DNA of 6,930 bases from Alphaproteobacteria bacterium. Lineage in GTDB: Bacteria; Pseudomonadota; Alphaproteobacteria; Rhizobiales; Rhizobiaceae. The notes beneath the pieces were generated by a model. The model was not told the origin of the DNA. It made no database searches and saw only the letters and a list, made by a program, of their open reading frames with translations. Position numbers and translations under genes: made by a program. The stretch lies in NCBI GenBank assembly GCA_017308345.1, contig JAFKFE010000257.1:1-6930 (forward strand), written 5' to 3'. Shown here piece after piece: positions 1 through 5,818 of the stretch (the first letter of the stretch is position 1; each line of letters begins with the position of its first letter).

Positions 1-404
1 GGCGGCACGAACTTGTCGAGCGCGTCGAGCACGCCCTTGCCGCCGGTGTCGACCGGGCCGGCGCCGGCCGTGCAGTCGGCGGGACCCGGCCACCAGGCCC
101 ATTCGACGCCCGAATGGTAGACGCCGAGATAGAGGCCGTAGAGCATGAGCAGGCCGCCGATCGCCAGCAGGCAGCGCGTCACCCAGGCCGGCGCGCGCAG
201 CATCGAGGCGATCACCGCCAGCACCATCAGCGGCACGCCGACATAGTAGGGCGTGCGCTGCTGCAGGCAGAGATGGCAGGGGATGTAGCCGCCGATATAC
301 TGGAAAGCGAGCGCTGAACCGACGGTCGCGGCCATGGCGACGGCAAGAAACAGCGCCGCGCGGGTGCGCTGGCGTCCGGTGTCGGCATTCATGGTCGCTG
401 TCAT
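1..404 (-). CDS. dsbB: Disulfide bond formation protein DsbB (C-terminus cut by window edge)
   Basis: This is a four-helix inner-membrane quinone reductase that reoxidises the periplasmic thiol oxidase DsbA, feeding disulfide formation. The translated N-terminal part has a first hydrophobic helix, then the sequence GGYIPCHLCLQQR with the CxxC redox pair after the first helix, as in the DsbB family. Further helices follow, and then a periplasmic loop containing PADC, which should hold the first cysteine of the second redox pair; its partner lies beyond position 1. I chose the ATG at 404. An in-frame ATG at 392 is also possible, but neither has a strong ribosome binding site (only a GGA-like stretch precedes 404). 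The gene starts 24 bases after the stop of the YqaA-type gene upstream, so the two are probably co-transcribed. The family assignment is firm; the exact start is not. Confidence 0.9.
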   Translation of the reverse strand, partial: MTATMNADTGRQRTRAALFLAVAMAATVGSALAFQYIGGYIPCHLCLQQRTPYYVGVPLMVLAVIASMLRAPAWVTRCLLAIGGLLMLYGLYLGVYHSGVEWAWWPGPADCTAGAGPVDTGGKGVLDALDKFVP

Positions 405-428
405 CGATGAGGTCCGTTCGTTGCGTCG

Positions 429-1016
429 CTATCCGTGGGCGTATCTGACGAGGATATAGAGCAAAATCAGGGCAGCGGCGCCGGCGCCGACAATCAATCC
501 CAGGCGCTTTTCGATGAACTCCCTGATCGGCTCGCCATAGCGGCGCAGCAGCCAGGCAAGCAGCAGGAAACGCGCGCCGCGCGCCGCGATGGCCGAGACG
601 ACGAAGATCAAAAGATTGACGTGGAGCGCCCCGGCCAGAATGGTGACCACCTTGATCGGCGGCAGGTGCGCGGCGCCGGATGTGACCAGCAGCACCAGCA
701 TGAGCCCGGCGCCGGACGACTGCCACCTCTCAAACGTGTCAAGACCGCCAAAATGCTCCAGGATCGGCCGTGCTATCGTGTCGTAGGCATAATAGCCGAT
801 CAGCCAGCCGGCAATGCCGCCCAGCACGGACGCGACGGTGGCGGTCAGCGCGTAGCGATAGGCGCGCTCGGGTCGCGCCAGCGCCATGGGCAGGAACAGC
901 ACGTCGGCCGGTATGAAGAACACCGAGCTCTCGACAAAGGCGATGAACGCCAGCCACCATTCGGCGGATTTGCGCGCCGCCAGCGACAGCGTCCAGTCGT
1001 AAAGTCCGCGAAGCAT
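429..1016 (-). CDS. YqaA family membrane protein (DedA/VTT superfamily)
   Basis: A 195-residue integral membrane protein of the YqaA group, related to DedA/SNARE-associated (VTT) proteins. Relatives in the wider superfamily act in lipid transport or membrane homeostasis; the exact role of YqaA is not known. The sequence shows an amphipathic start, the conserved block ESSVFFIPADVLFLPMALA with an embedded acidic residue and prolines, a glycine-rich segment (SVLGGIAGWLIGYYAYD), and three later hydrophobic stretches ending in a C-terminal helix. The frame stays open upstream to 1277. I chose the ATG at 1016 because AGGAGA sits about five bases before it and the upstream extension is arginine- and cysteine-rich with no family character. 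The gene is probably transcribed with dsbB, 24 bases downstream. The family is recognised with good confidence. Confidence 0.88.
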   Translation of the reverse strand: MLRGLYDWTLSLAARKSAEWWLAFIAFVESSVFFIPADVLFLPMALARPERAYRYALTATVASVLGGIAGWLIGYYAYDTIARPILEHFGGLDTFERWQSSGAGLMLVLLVTSGAAHLPPIKVVTILAGALHVNLLIFVVSAIAARGARFLLLAWLLRRYGEPIREFIEKRLGLIVGAGAAALILLYILVRYAHG

Positions 1017-1239
1017 CGGCTCTCCTAATGCATGTCGCCCGAGGCGCTTACCTGGTTTTGGGCAACGACAGGCGGGAAGACAAGAACTCAAAGCGCCGCA
1101 GTGGACGCTCACGGCGGAAGGTATTTCGATCCGCGACCTGTCTAGAAAGATTTCTCGCGCCGCACAATGACGGCGGTCCTTACGAAACCGTAAGACGTTG
1201 TCTGGCCGAAGCGGTGTCGTCAAATCCGCAACAGGCCAG

Positions 1240-1267
1240 TTGACGAAAGGCCGTCCGACCGTATAGT
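1240..1267 (+). promoter_or_regulatory. Probable sigma-70 promoter of tRNA-Leu
   Basis: TTGACG at 1240-1245 and TATAGT at 1262-1267 are separated by 16 bases. Both are close to the housekeeping -35 and -10 consensus. Transcription would begin near 1274, giving a 5' leader of about 20 bases before the mature tRNA at 1296. Position, orientation and strength all suit a stable-RNA gene. Confidence 0.7.
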
Positions 1268-1295
1268 CCGCGCCCATCCAGGCCGCCCGGCCTGA

Positions 1296-1380
1296 GCCCC
1301 TATGGCGGAATTGGTAGACGCGCTCGACTCAAAATCGAGTTCCGCAAGGAGTGCTGGTTCGATCCCGGCTAGGGGCACCA
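1296..1380 (+). tRNA. tRNA-Leu (anticodon CAA)
   Basis: An 85-base class II tRNA. The acceptor arms GCCCCTA (1296-1302) and TAGGGGC (1370-1376) pair perfectly, followed by discriminator A1377 and an encoded CCA (1378-1380). The anticodon stem CTCGA/TCGAG encloses the loop CTCAAAA, placing CAA at positions 34-36, which reads the UUG codon. A long variable arm (around TTCCGCAAGGAGT) and the T-arm GGTTCGATCCC follow, as expected for leucine tRNAs. Leucine tRNA genes are common integration sites and accessory-looking genes begin just downstream, but I found no second copy of the tRNA 3' end in this window. Confidence 0.97.
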
Positions 1381-1441
1381 CCCTTCGCTCAGCGAGCTTC
1401 GGGCGGCATCCAACCCACACTCGTTTTGCGCCTGGTCTCTA

Positions 1442-2230
1442 TCAGCAGCCCGGCAACTCGCCGTCCCCGCCGGTTTTCACGTATTTCGCCCCCTGGCGCG
1501 CGAAGAACTGCTTGAACCGGGATGTGCCGTCGAAATGGACCTCGAAGGACTTTCCCGTGACGATGTTGCGGATCGAGCCTGTGATGGACACGGCCTTCGG
1601 CCCCTGGCCTTCAGAGCCGATATTGTCATAGCCCGACGGAAAAGCGCCCAATGACACGGGCTCGCCGCCGCCAAGCTCATGGAGCGCGGTGGTGGTGCAG
1701 GTCACACCCTGCCAGGAGCCGAACGTATCGGTCACGACCACCGGATTGTCGCCGAAATCCGTCGACACCACCCACTCGGGCGGGCCACCCATGAGGCTGC
1801 CTTCGATCCCGTCGGGATATGCGCCCGTGACCTTGAACGTCGTTCCCTCGGGTTTCAGATAATGGACGGCCAATGCGCCGAAATCGTCGGGGCCGGCCGC
1901 CTCGACAGTGCCCGAACTGATGAGGACCGCGCCGGCCGGGGTCCATGCCAGCGCGCCGGGCCTGTACACCATGATCCCGCCGCTATCGAGCTCGACATGC
2001 TCCCGGCCGTCGCCGAACGCCGCCGCGAATGCTTTCGCCAATTGCTCGCCTTCGGGGAGCGCGCGCATCGCTTCCGCTCCCTTGCTGACCGGCACGTCGC
2101 CTATCGAGGCATTGAGCCCTTGGGCGAATGCGCTGTCCGAACTCTTTTGTAGGCCGATGCCGCCGGCAATAGCGGCCAGCATGATCGCTCCGGCGACGAA
2201 GGCTCGGTTTGAAAGAGTGGTTCTCGGCAT
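1442..2230 (-). CDS. Exported protein of unknown function (262 aa)
   Basis: I do not recognise this family. The protein opens with a hydrophobic segment at about residues 9-26 and an AFA|Q signal-peptidase-like site near residue 36, so it is likely periplasmic or membrane-anchored. The mature part is rich in glycine and beta-type sequence, with several W/F-aspartate turns (PEWVVSTDFGDNP, TDTFGSWQGVTC). It has exactly two cysteines, C178 and the very last residue C262, which could form a disulfide. The frame is open upstream to 2278, but the start at 2230 is supported by GGAAGAAG just before it and by the upstream gene's TGA ending only two bases away, which suggests translational coupling. 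It runs in an operon with the 222-residue exported protein gene upstream. Its 3' end lies 61 bases from the tRNA and convergent to it. Confidence 0.8.
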   Translation of the reverse strand: MPRTTLSNRAFVAGAIMLAAIAGGIGLQKSSDSAFAQGLNASIGDVPVSKGAEAMRALPEGEQLAKAFAAAFGDGREHVELDSGGIMVYRPGALAWTPAGAVLISSGTVEAAGPDDFGALAVHYLKPEGTTFKVTGAYPDGIEGSLMGGPPEWVVSTDFGDNPVVVTDTFGSWQGVTCTTTALHELGGGEPVSLGAFPSGYDNIGSEGQGPKAVSITGSIRNIVTGKSFEVHFDGTSRFKQFFARQGAKYVKTGGDGELPGC

Positions 2231-2232
2231 GG

Positions 2233-2901
2233 TCACTTCTTCCGCTCCCAACGAACGTCCTCGGAGAATTCCCAGCAATCGGCCGTCGGGCGGAACAACA
2301 ACTGGCCCTCGGCATCCGGATGCATGCCGTTCGGGATCGGCTTGCCGTTGGCGTCGAGCGGATTGCCAAGGTCGTCCCCGCCATCGGATTGGCCGTCATA
2401 GTGGATGCGCGACCATTCGACGGAGATGTCGTTGTCCTGGCTCTGGTTGAACTGGAGATCGAGATATTCATCGGCGTCGCCGGCGCGGGCCGGCTTCACC
2501 GGCTTGTAGTAGTAATCCTCCATCTTGACGGGAAAGTTCGGGTAGCTCGCGGCGTCGAAGGTCCGGGTCGAAATCTTCTCGCCTCGCGGACCCAGTACCG
2601 CGTGTCGAACCTTCGCCGCGCTATATTTCCGGCGAACGGCCTTCGAGTTCGCGAAGCTATCGAAGAAGGCCCGGTAGTCGCGGGCCTTGCAGGCGTTTTG
2701 GGCCAAATCGAGCGCAATCCGGTCAGATTCGCCGAGAGCCTGCGTGGCGGCGCTCTCGGACGATGCCGCCTCCGCGCTCTGTGCCAGTTTCACGGAAAGG
2801 GAAGATTCATTGGAACCGGCTTGGGAGTTTTCGCGGGCGCCCAGAACACTGACCGGAAGAAGCAGGGTCAGCGCTAATGCGCGGGTACGAACACGGATCA
2901 C
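2233..2901 (-). CDS. Exported protein of unknown function (222 aa), operon partner
   Basis: No family recognised. The proposed start is a GTG at 2901, preceded by GCGAGG about nine bases upstream. The first 21 residues form a clear Sec signal peptide: basic MIRVRTR, then a leucine-rich core ending VLG|A. After a serine/alanine-rich linker the mature domain carries C71 in ALDLAQNACKARDY, a tyrosine cluster (EDYYYKP), an Asp/Asn-rich segment (DISVEWSRIHYDG to NGKPIPNGMHPDAEG) and C209 in TADCWEFSEDVRW close to the C-terminus. These two are its only cysteines and are a likely disulfide pair. The stop is followed after two bases by the ATG of the 262-residue gene, so the two proteins are probably made together and may act together. 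It is divergent from the small exported protein gene near 3139. Confidence 0.8.
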   Translation of the reverse strand: MIRVRTRALALTLLLPVSVLGARENSQAGSNESSLSVKLAQSAEAASSESAATQALGESDRIALDLAQNACKARDYRAFFDSFANSKAVRRKYSAAKVRHAVLGPRGEKISTRTFDAASYPNFPVKMEDYYYKPVKPARAGDADEYLDLQFNQSQDNDISVEWSRIHYDGQSDGGDDLGNPLDANGKPIPNGMHPDAEGQLLFRPTADCWEFSEDVRWERKK

Positions 2902-3134
2902 TATCGGCTACCTCGCTCGTCGGACAGATCATCGGTCCTTTCAGGCTACAAGGAGGCTGCGCGGACGGCACTTGCGAAGGCGTACCGGTGCATCGCCATT
3001 CGTTGACGGAGTCCGGTGCCGTTGGCCACAGATGAGCTGAAGGGTCGGGAGAGATGCCGGATGGAAAACACCAAGCGTCGGCTGGACCGCGATGGCGTTT
3101 CGTTGAATCGCCATCACGATCCAGCTCGTTGTTG

Positions 3135-3184
3135 GAGCATGATCTTTCTCCGAAAACCGGTTCCCGCTGTTCTGGACCATGCTC
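3135..3184. repeat. Palindromic intergenic repeat of the rhizobial/Mesorhizobium type
   Basis: An imperfect inverted repeat of about 50 bases. Outer arms GAGCATG (3135-3141) and CATGCTC (3178-3184) are exact complements. An inner palindrome AACCGGTT lies at 3155-3162 near the centre, and the flanks (TTTCTCCGAAA versus GTTCTGGACC) are partly complementary. The pattern of GAGCATGATC, then CCGAAAACCGG, then CATGCTC is one I recognise as a dispersed element present in many copies in Mesorhizobium and relatives. It lies in the 5' region of the exported protein gene that follows and is read through in that gene's frame. No other copy is evident in this window. Confidence 0.82.
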
Positions 3185-3618
3185 TAGGGATGGCCATGGC
3201 CTGCGCGGTGGTCCTTTGTCCGCCGGCCCCGGCTCATGCGAGCGGGCAAATGCCTATCCTCGCCGTGTCGGTGAGCTTCAAATCGCATCAGGCGTGCGTC
3301 GCCGCGCTCGAAGAGGCCTACGCGGAGGACCGCAAGCAGGTCATTCCACTGAGGGTGGAAGCCAATGGCGACAGGCGGGAAGTCAGCCTGACGACCAAAG
3401 GAGTGGAACGCATCGGCCCCGAGCTGGCGCTCTATGACGCGACGGTCTGGTATCACAATGGCGGACTGCGCGCCGATCTGCCGGAACGACAGATCGAAAC
3501 CAGCCATAGCTACGAGCACCGCATCCGCCGATGCGATGGCAATGCAATGAGAACCTCGGGGGAGCAGGGCTATACGCTCAGCACCTTCGATCCCGCACCG
3601 GATCGCCCGAAACCGTGA
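3139..3618 (+). CDS. Small exported protein of unknown function whose start overlaps a palindromic repeat
   Basis: No family recognised. The mature part (about 125 residues after an AHA|SG site at residue 34) contains two cysteines: C53 in FKSHQACVAALEEAY and C132 in EHRIRRCDGN. It lies in the frame that runs into the LprI-type gene. The start is uncertain. ATG 3139 gives 159 residues and a complete signal peptide with a basic n-region (MIFLRKP), but that n-region is encoded by the palindromic repeat and GGAG lies only one base before the ATG. ATG 3196 has AGGG six bases upstream (ATG 3190 is also possible) but leaves a very short, uncharged signal sequence. ATG 3061 has a GGGAGAG site but would give an implausibly long leader. 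The stop TGA (3616-3618) overlaps the GTG of the next gene (GTGA), indicating coupled translation. Confidence 0.65.
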   Translation: MIFLRKPVPAVLDHALGMAMACAVVLCPPAPAHASGQMPILAVSVSFKSHQACVAALEEAYAEDRKQVIPLRVEANGDRREVSLTTKGVERIGPELALYDATVWYHNGGLRADLPERQIETSHSYEHRIRRCDGNAMRTSGEQGYTLSTFDPAPDRPKP

Positions 3619-4138
3619 GGCGTCTGGCGCTGGTGGCACTGGCGATCTCGTGCCCGCACACGACCCCATCGCAGGCGGAGCCGGCCGCGTTCTCGCTGGA
3701 GACCCGCCTGTCCTCCGATCTCGACAAATGCATATCGGCGAGCGGCGGAGTGACGACCGTCATGCGCGACTGCGTGGCGCAGGAATATGCGCGCATCGAC
3801 CGCTCAACATCGCCTGGCGCGCGGCCATGTCCCGCATGCCGAACGACGAGGCGCGGTCCCGGTTGCGGCAGCTTCAGCGCGAATGGATCAAGACCCGTTG
3901 GGCTGAATGTGACGAACAGGTGGCGCAGTCGGGCATGGCCGGCGGAACGGGCAGTCTGCTCATCCACGACAACTGTCAGCTCGGGGTTATCGCGCGGCGC
4001 ATCTCCTGGCTCGAAGACTATCGCCCTGAGCCGAGCGAAACGTCGGTCGCGCCGAGGCGTCAGGTTTTGCCACCCGTTATTTCCGGGCCAGGTAGCCTTG
4101 GCCCTTCAGGCAGGACGTCATCTTGTCCCGGGCCTTGA
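3615..4138 (+). pseudogene. LprI-type (DUF1311) exported protein, frameshifted
   Basis: The first frame, from GTG 3615, encodes a signal peptide (RRLALVALAIS, cleaved near SQA|E) and the beginning of the domain: SDLDKCISASGGVTTVMRDC, then AQEYARID. The domain continues in a different frame from about 3803: LNIAWRAAM, QLQREWIKTRWAEC, GGT, HDNCQLGVIARRISWLE. Together they reproduce the LprI/DUF1311 layout (C...C, RxLN, LxxxQxxWxxxR...C, C....R...L). Some members of that family inhibit host lysozyme. One base is missing between GAC (3798-3800) and CTC (3803-3805); restoring it gives a protein of about 174 residues with four domain cysteines. As written, translation from 3615 enters an unrelated frame. 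The tail overlaps the end of the convergent minus-strand gene by 62 bases. The cause may be a true mutation or a sequencing error. Confidence 0.75.
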
Positions 4139-4847
4139 GCCCGCTGTGCCATGCACCTTTCGCGATCGTCTCGCCGTTCAGTCTGAGCTCGAAATCCTGC
4201 CGGTCCTCGATCGCGCCGATGAGGGTCGCTGGCGTGTGGACGTTGAACAGCACCATGCCCATCGACTTGACCGATCCGAAGTGGATGTTGAGCGCCCGCA
4301 CCCGCTGCACTTCACCGGACTGTATGAGTTCCATCTTGACAGTGCGCGGCTGCTTCACGCTTGGGATGCGCGCGCCGAAGAAGCCCAGAAGGGTCAAATC
4401 CAGCCCGCCGCCAAGATGGATGAACGAGACGCCGCCATTTCGGGTCCAGAAAGTAGCCGCGCAGGATCTGAGTGATTGTTCGGGACCAGATGCATGATAC
4501 GTCCAGGTGCCCCGTTTCAAGGCCCGATAGGCCGGGTCCTGAGCAAATCTCTTTTCCTCCTCCTGGCGGTGAGTCTCCTGGCTGTGCCTCACCCAGTCCG
4601 CCCAGGCCTCGGGCGGGAAGGAGACAAAGGAGTTCGGCGCGTAGCCTGGCCCTGACGAGTCTGCCTCCTGGTCTTCGGCGACCTGTTCGTTCAGTTCCCT
4701 GATGGCCTCATTCAACCGGTTTTCCTCAGCCTGTTGGGCCTGGACCCGCTGCTGGTCTTCCCATATCGCATCCTGACCGAATGCCGATGTGGCGATCAAC
4801 CCGACAAGGCTAGCCGACATCACCTTGGCCAACGAACTTCCCTGCAT
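4077..4847 (-). CDS. Exported coiled-coil protein of unknown function (256 aa)
   Basis: No named family recognised. A signal peptide covers residues 1-24 (SAFG|Q). It is followed by a highly charged, glutamine/glutamate-rich stretch at about 29-63 that looks like a coiled coil. A second charged helix (about 80-112, WVRHSQETHRQEEEKRF) leads into a C-terminal globular domain of about 140 residues. That domain opens at GTWTYHASG and is bounded by C129 (LRSCAATF) and C246 (MTSCLKGQ), the only two cysteines, with a glycine-rich core (HLGGGLDLTLLGFFGARIP). The start is well supported: the upstream DUF4189 gene's TGA lies inside the sequence TGAGGAAAAGAC that serves as ribosome binding site, nine bases before the ATG. 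It is the last gene of a minus-strand operon and is convergent with the broken LprI-type gene. Confidence 0.85.
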   Translation of the reverse strand: MQGSSLAKVMSASLVGLIATSAFGQDAIWEDQQRVQAQQAEENRLNEAIRELNEQVAEDQEADSSGPGYAPNSFVSFPPEAWADWVRHSQETHRQEEEKRFAQDPAYRALKRGTWTYHASGPEQSLRSCAATFWTRNGGVSFIHLGGGLDLTLLGFFGARIPSVKQPRTVKMELIQSGEVQRVRALNIHFGSVKSMGMVLFNVHTPATLIGAIEDRQDFELRLNGETIAKGAWHSGLKARDKMTSCLKGQGYLARK

Positions 4848-4856
4848 GTCTTTTCC

Positions 4857-5237
4857 TCAATTGAACGACGAAGGAGTGCTGCAGGCCGCATATCGAAGCT
4901 GACAGTTGCTTGCCGCTTCGGAGCAACTGCGCAGCGCGAGCTCGCCCGCCGTCTCCATGGTTCCTGCGTAGGCCACGCCAACCTGCCGGTCGTCGCCGGT
5001 GGCGTAGGCGGTGCACTGATTTCGATAGGTCAAGCGGATACGGCATTCGCCGGCGCCGCCACTTTCTTCGCACTGGCGCAGCGCGCCCGAGGCCGCGGAC
5101 GCTTCGTCCATCCGGCCGCGGGTCGCGCCGAAGCCGTTGCCGCCAAGGGCGATGGCGCCCCAGCGAGGCTCTTCAGCCCGTACGGGCTGCGTGAAGATCA
5201 CCGCTCCGCTGAACAGAAAAAATGCAAGATGTTTCAT
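4857..5237 (-). CDS. DUF4189 domain protein, exported (126 aa)
   Basis: A small secreted or periplasmic protein matching the DUF4189 pattern. After a signal peptide (residues 1-21, VRA|EE) come the WGAIA motif (W26-A30), a cysteine-spaced helix, the YRNQCTAYA motif (71-79), and the paired C105/C112 with final C119. It has six cysteines in the mature part (56, 65, 75, 105, 112, 119), consistent with three disulfides. The domain's function is unknown. The frame extends upstream to a TTG, but ATG 5237 is the sensible start because the signal peptide begins there; the ribosome binding site is weak. It lies nine bases upstream of the coiled-coil protein gene with stop/RBS overlap, so translation is likely coupled. 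Confidence 0.88.
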   Translation of the reverse strand: MKHLAFFLFSGAVIFTQPVRAEEPRWGAIALGGNGFGATRGRMDEASAASGALRQCEESGGAGECRIRLTYRNQCTAYATGDDRQVGVAYAGTMETAGELALRSCSEAASNCQLRYAACSTPSSFN

Positions 5238-5281
5238 GCGCTCAGTTAGGCCAAGGGCCTGACATGCTTGCAATCGACCCG

Positions 5282-5295
5282 GATGTACCGGTTCC
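5282..5295. repeat. 14-bp direct repeat, copy 1
   Basis: GATGTACCGGTTCC, identical to 5746-5759. Read on the minus strand, both copies encode RNRYI in a locally open frame, on either side of the small two-helix membrane protein gene. Confidence 0.5.
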
Positions 5296-5327
5296 TCGCG
5301 CCGGGGGCATCGGCTGTCTCCTTGCCT

Positions 5328-5672
5328 TCATCGGCGGCGTCGGTGCCTGATCAGACGATAGGACGGGTAACTCAAGGCTGCGAGCAGATAGACGATCATG
5401 ATCTTCATCGCGCTCGACTGGCTTCGACAGGTGAAGACCGTCACCGTTGCCGTGCCCGCATAGTCCCGGGTGCTGGGCGCGCCGTGCGTGTCTATGCTGC
5501 CCCGCAGGCAATCACCAACCGTGAAGGGAACATCCTCCTGGTGTATCGGCTCGACCTTGATCGCCGGATCGGTCCACTTCGCGGGCGTCCAGCCCCTCAG
5601 GTCAGGACGCAGGAACAGGATTCCGACGACCAGCGCCAAACCGAAAACGGACAATCCGGTCCAGATTCTCAT
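5328..5672 (-). CDS. Small two-helix membrane protein with a periplasmic cysteine pair (114 aa)
   Basis: No family assigned. A hydrophobic segment at residues 3-21 is followed by a loop of about 65 residues (23-88). A second hydrophobic stretch (about 91-108) and an arginine-rich tail (RHRRRR) favour a cytoplasmic C-terminus and a periplasmic loop. The loop holds the only two cysteines, C55 in FTVGDCLRG and C82 in TVFTCRSQ. The GDCL...V.C spacing faintly recalls septum-formation-type domains, but I would not assign it. The start ATG 5672 has a good AAGGAAG site. The end is in some doubt: a different frame continues to a TAA at 5246 with a coding-like tail, only eight bases before the DUF4189 gene, so a frameshift near 5335 is possible. 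Confidence 0.72.
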   Translation of the reverse strand: MRIWTGLSVFGLALVVGILFLRPDLRGWTPAKWTDPAIKVEPIHQEDVPFTVGDCLRGSIDTHGAPSTRDYAGTATVTVFTCRSQSSAMKIMIVYLLAALSYPSYRLIRHRRRR

Positions 5673-5682
5673 TGCGCTTCCT

Positions 5683-5805
5683 TCAGGCATTCGACCCCGA
5701 GGGACGCGTGGTGGACCGACACGTCACGCGGTTCGTCATGCCGCCGATGTACCGGTTCCGCATCCGCTGCTGACAACCCCGGGTGATCGCGCGATGAAAC
5801 GTCAT
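5683..5805 (-). CDS. Possible 40-residue ORF between regulator and membrane protein genes
   Basis: This short open frame begins with ATG 13 bases after the regulator's TAG and stops 10 bases before the membrane protein ATG, so it fits the operon spacing. The product is basic (MTFHRAITRG, RMRNRYIGG, CRSTTRPSG), with no signal peptide or helix and no recognisable family. Its ribosome binding site is poor (GAAG only). It could equally be untranslated spacer or the remains of a duplicated gene end, since it carries the second copy of the 14-bp repeat encoding RNRYI. Confidence 0.25.
   Translation of the reverse strand: MTFHRAITRGCQQRMRNRYIGGMTNRVTCRSTTRPSGSNA
5746..5759. repeat. 14-bp direct repeat, copy 2
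   Basis: GATGTACCGGTTCC, identical to 5282-5295, 464 bases apart. It lies within the doubtful 40-residue ORF and again reads RNRYI on the minus strand. Confidence 0.5.
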
Positions 5806-5818
5806 GTCGATCACGCTT

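Noticed and set aside
435..1028. Long plus-strand ORF opposite the YqaA-type gene
   Set aside because: The product is Gln/Arg/Asp-rich low complexity, typical of antisense frames of GC-rich membrane protein genes; the minus strand has the family motifs and ribosome binding site.
1220..1420. Minus-strand ORF containing PLAGIEPALLAELDFESS
   Set aside because: It is the antisense translation of the same tRNA-Leu, a well-known annotation artefact.
1381..1441. Possible terminator after the tRNA (TCGCTCAGCGA)
   Set aside because: The stem is very short with almost no loop and no T-run follows, so a terminator cannot be supported.
1302..1631. Plus-strand ORF beginning MAELVDALDSKSSSARSAG
   Set aside because: This is the classic spurious translation of a tRNA-Leu gene; it then runs antisense through the exported protein gene.
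2209..2877. 222-codon plus-strand ORF opposite the 222-residue exported protein
   Set aside because: The minus frame has a signal peptide, a ribosome binding site and tight coupling to the next gene; the plus frame has none and starts inside the neighbouring gene.
3054..3437. Plus-strand ORF through the palindromic repeat (HDLSPKTGSRCSG)
   Set aside because: This is repeat-derived sequence followed by an out-of-frame shadow of the exported protein gene.
5268..5786. 172-codon plus-strand ORF
   Set aside because: It is antisense to the small membrane protein gene, without ribosome binding site, signal peptide or domain.
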